A DNA stretch of 6,150 bases, from the NCBI GenBank assembly GCA_902767175.1, contig CACXGH010000031.1, positions 1 through 6,150 on the forward strand, read 5' to 3'. The position numbers were made by a program, and so were the translations under genes. Shown in pieces: positions 5,981 through 6,150 of this stretch (position 1 is the stretch's first letter; every line of letters begins with the position of its first letter). The stretch is from an uncultured Ruminococcus sp. GTDB lineage: Bacteria > Bacillota > Clostridia > Oscillospirales > Acutalibacteraceae. The notes under the pieces were generated by a model. The model was not told the origin of the DNA. It saw nothing but the letters and a program-made list of their open reading frames with translations, and did not search any database.

Positions 5981-6053
5981 TTATTAACTGTTTCAACCGA
6001 GTTTTCAACAGTTTTAAACGAAGATTTCCACTTTTTAAACCGAGTTTTCAACA
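5981..6053. repeat. Helically phased T-tract/AAC repeat array
   Basis: Seven short units of the form T-run, one base, AAC (one unit CAC) follow one another. The AAC triplets start at 5986, 5995, 6007, 6017, 6029, 6038 and 6050; intervals of 9-12 bp average 10.7 bp, about one helical turn. Two units share an exact 16-bp direct repeat, AACCGAGTTTTCAACA, at 5995-6010 and 6038-6053. Its AGTTTTCAACA part also occurs inverted at 5938-5948. Phased T-tracts usually curve DNA; protein binding is a second possibility. Confidence 0.5.
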
Positions 6054-6085
6054 TTTACAGATCGTATAACAAGCGTCGATGTCCC

Positions 6086-6148
6086 CCGAGTCTCGCCTGC
6101 CGGCTCGGTCGGTGCTTCTGCCTTCGGCAGAGGTGTCCACCGGACACC
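6086..6148. repeat. Cluster of short GC-rich palindromes (hairpin-repeat element, right copy)
   Basis: Three hairpins follow each other: CCGAG/CTCGG at 6086-6090 and 6104-6108, TCTGCC/GGCAGA at 6117-6122 and 6126-6131 with a TTC loop, and GGTGTCC/GGACACC at 6132-6138 and 6142-6148 with an ACC loop. The switch from very AT-rich to GC-rich DNA is abrupt near 6061-6080. The first hairpin resembles one at 14-37 in both sequence and form. The element probably continues past the right edge. Confidence 0.5.
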
Positions 6149-6150
6149 CG

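Noticed and set aside
5700..6060. Chromosomal origin of replication (oriC)
   Set aside because: The AT richness and weak DnaA-like boxes are suggestive, but no perfect TTATCCACA is present and none of dnaA, dnaN or rpmH is in the window. It is kept only as one reading of the phased array.
5707..6150. CRISPR leader or array
   Set aside because: There are no regularly spaced 25-40-bp repeats with unique spacers; the 16-bp repeat occurs only twice and its spacing is too short.

Overview
The window looks like chromosomal DNA from a gut or rumen Firmicute of the Ruminococcus type (class Clostridia). Supporting signs are moderate-to-low GC, strong GGAGG-type ribosome binding sites, extended -10 promoters, AT-rich intergenic DNA, and an intracellular GH31 alpha-glucosidase that closely resembles from memory the characterised Blautia (Ruminococcus) obeum enzyme. 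The genus is an inference; no rRNA or other marker gene is present.

Layout. Positions 1-354 hold no convincing protein gene except a possible 17-residue leader ORF. They contain a cluster of short GC-rich hairpins (1-75), a terminator for a gene off the left edge (105-148), and a strong promoter (266-294) bracketed by a 16-bp direct repeat. Positions 355-3411 form a three-gene operon on the + strand: a multi-pass membrane protein of the LPG-synthase-TM/UPF0104 flippase-like family, then two paralogous family 2 glycosyltransferases, separated by only 24 and 15 bp. The third gene starts with TTG. A 14-bp-stem bidirectional terminator (3417-3456) separates this operon from a convergent, complete GH31 alpha-glucosidase gene (3458-5458, - strand).

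The right 690 bp (5459-6150) contain no protein gene that I can support. They hold a candidate promoter for the glucosidase, a large terminator-like hairpin (5561-5628), a second - strand promoter further upstream (5678-5706) that could make a roughly 110-nt RNA or a long leader, an AT-rich tract with helically phased T-tract/AAC units (5981-6053), and another cluster of GC-rich hairpins (6086-6148) that resembles the left-edge cluster.

How the genes may work together. The + strand operon probably builds or moves a glycolipid or cell-surface glycan: the glycosyltransferases add sugars at the inner membrane face, and the membrane protein may help handle or translocate a lipid-linked product (inference). 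The glucosidase is cytoplasmic and probably releases glucose from imported isomalto- or malto-oligosaccharides. Nothing ties it functionally to the operon. The protein-coding content is ordinary; the least explained material is regulatory and structural DNA in the two intergenic regions.
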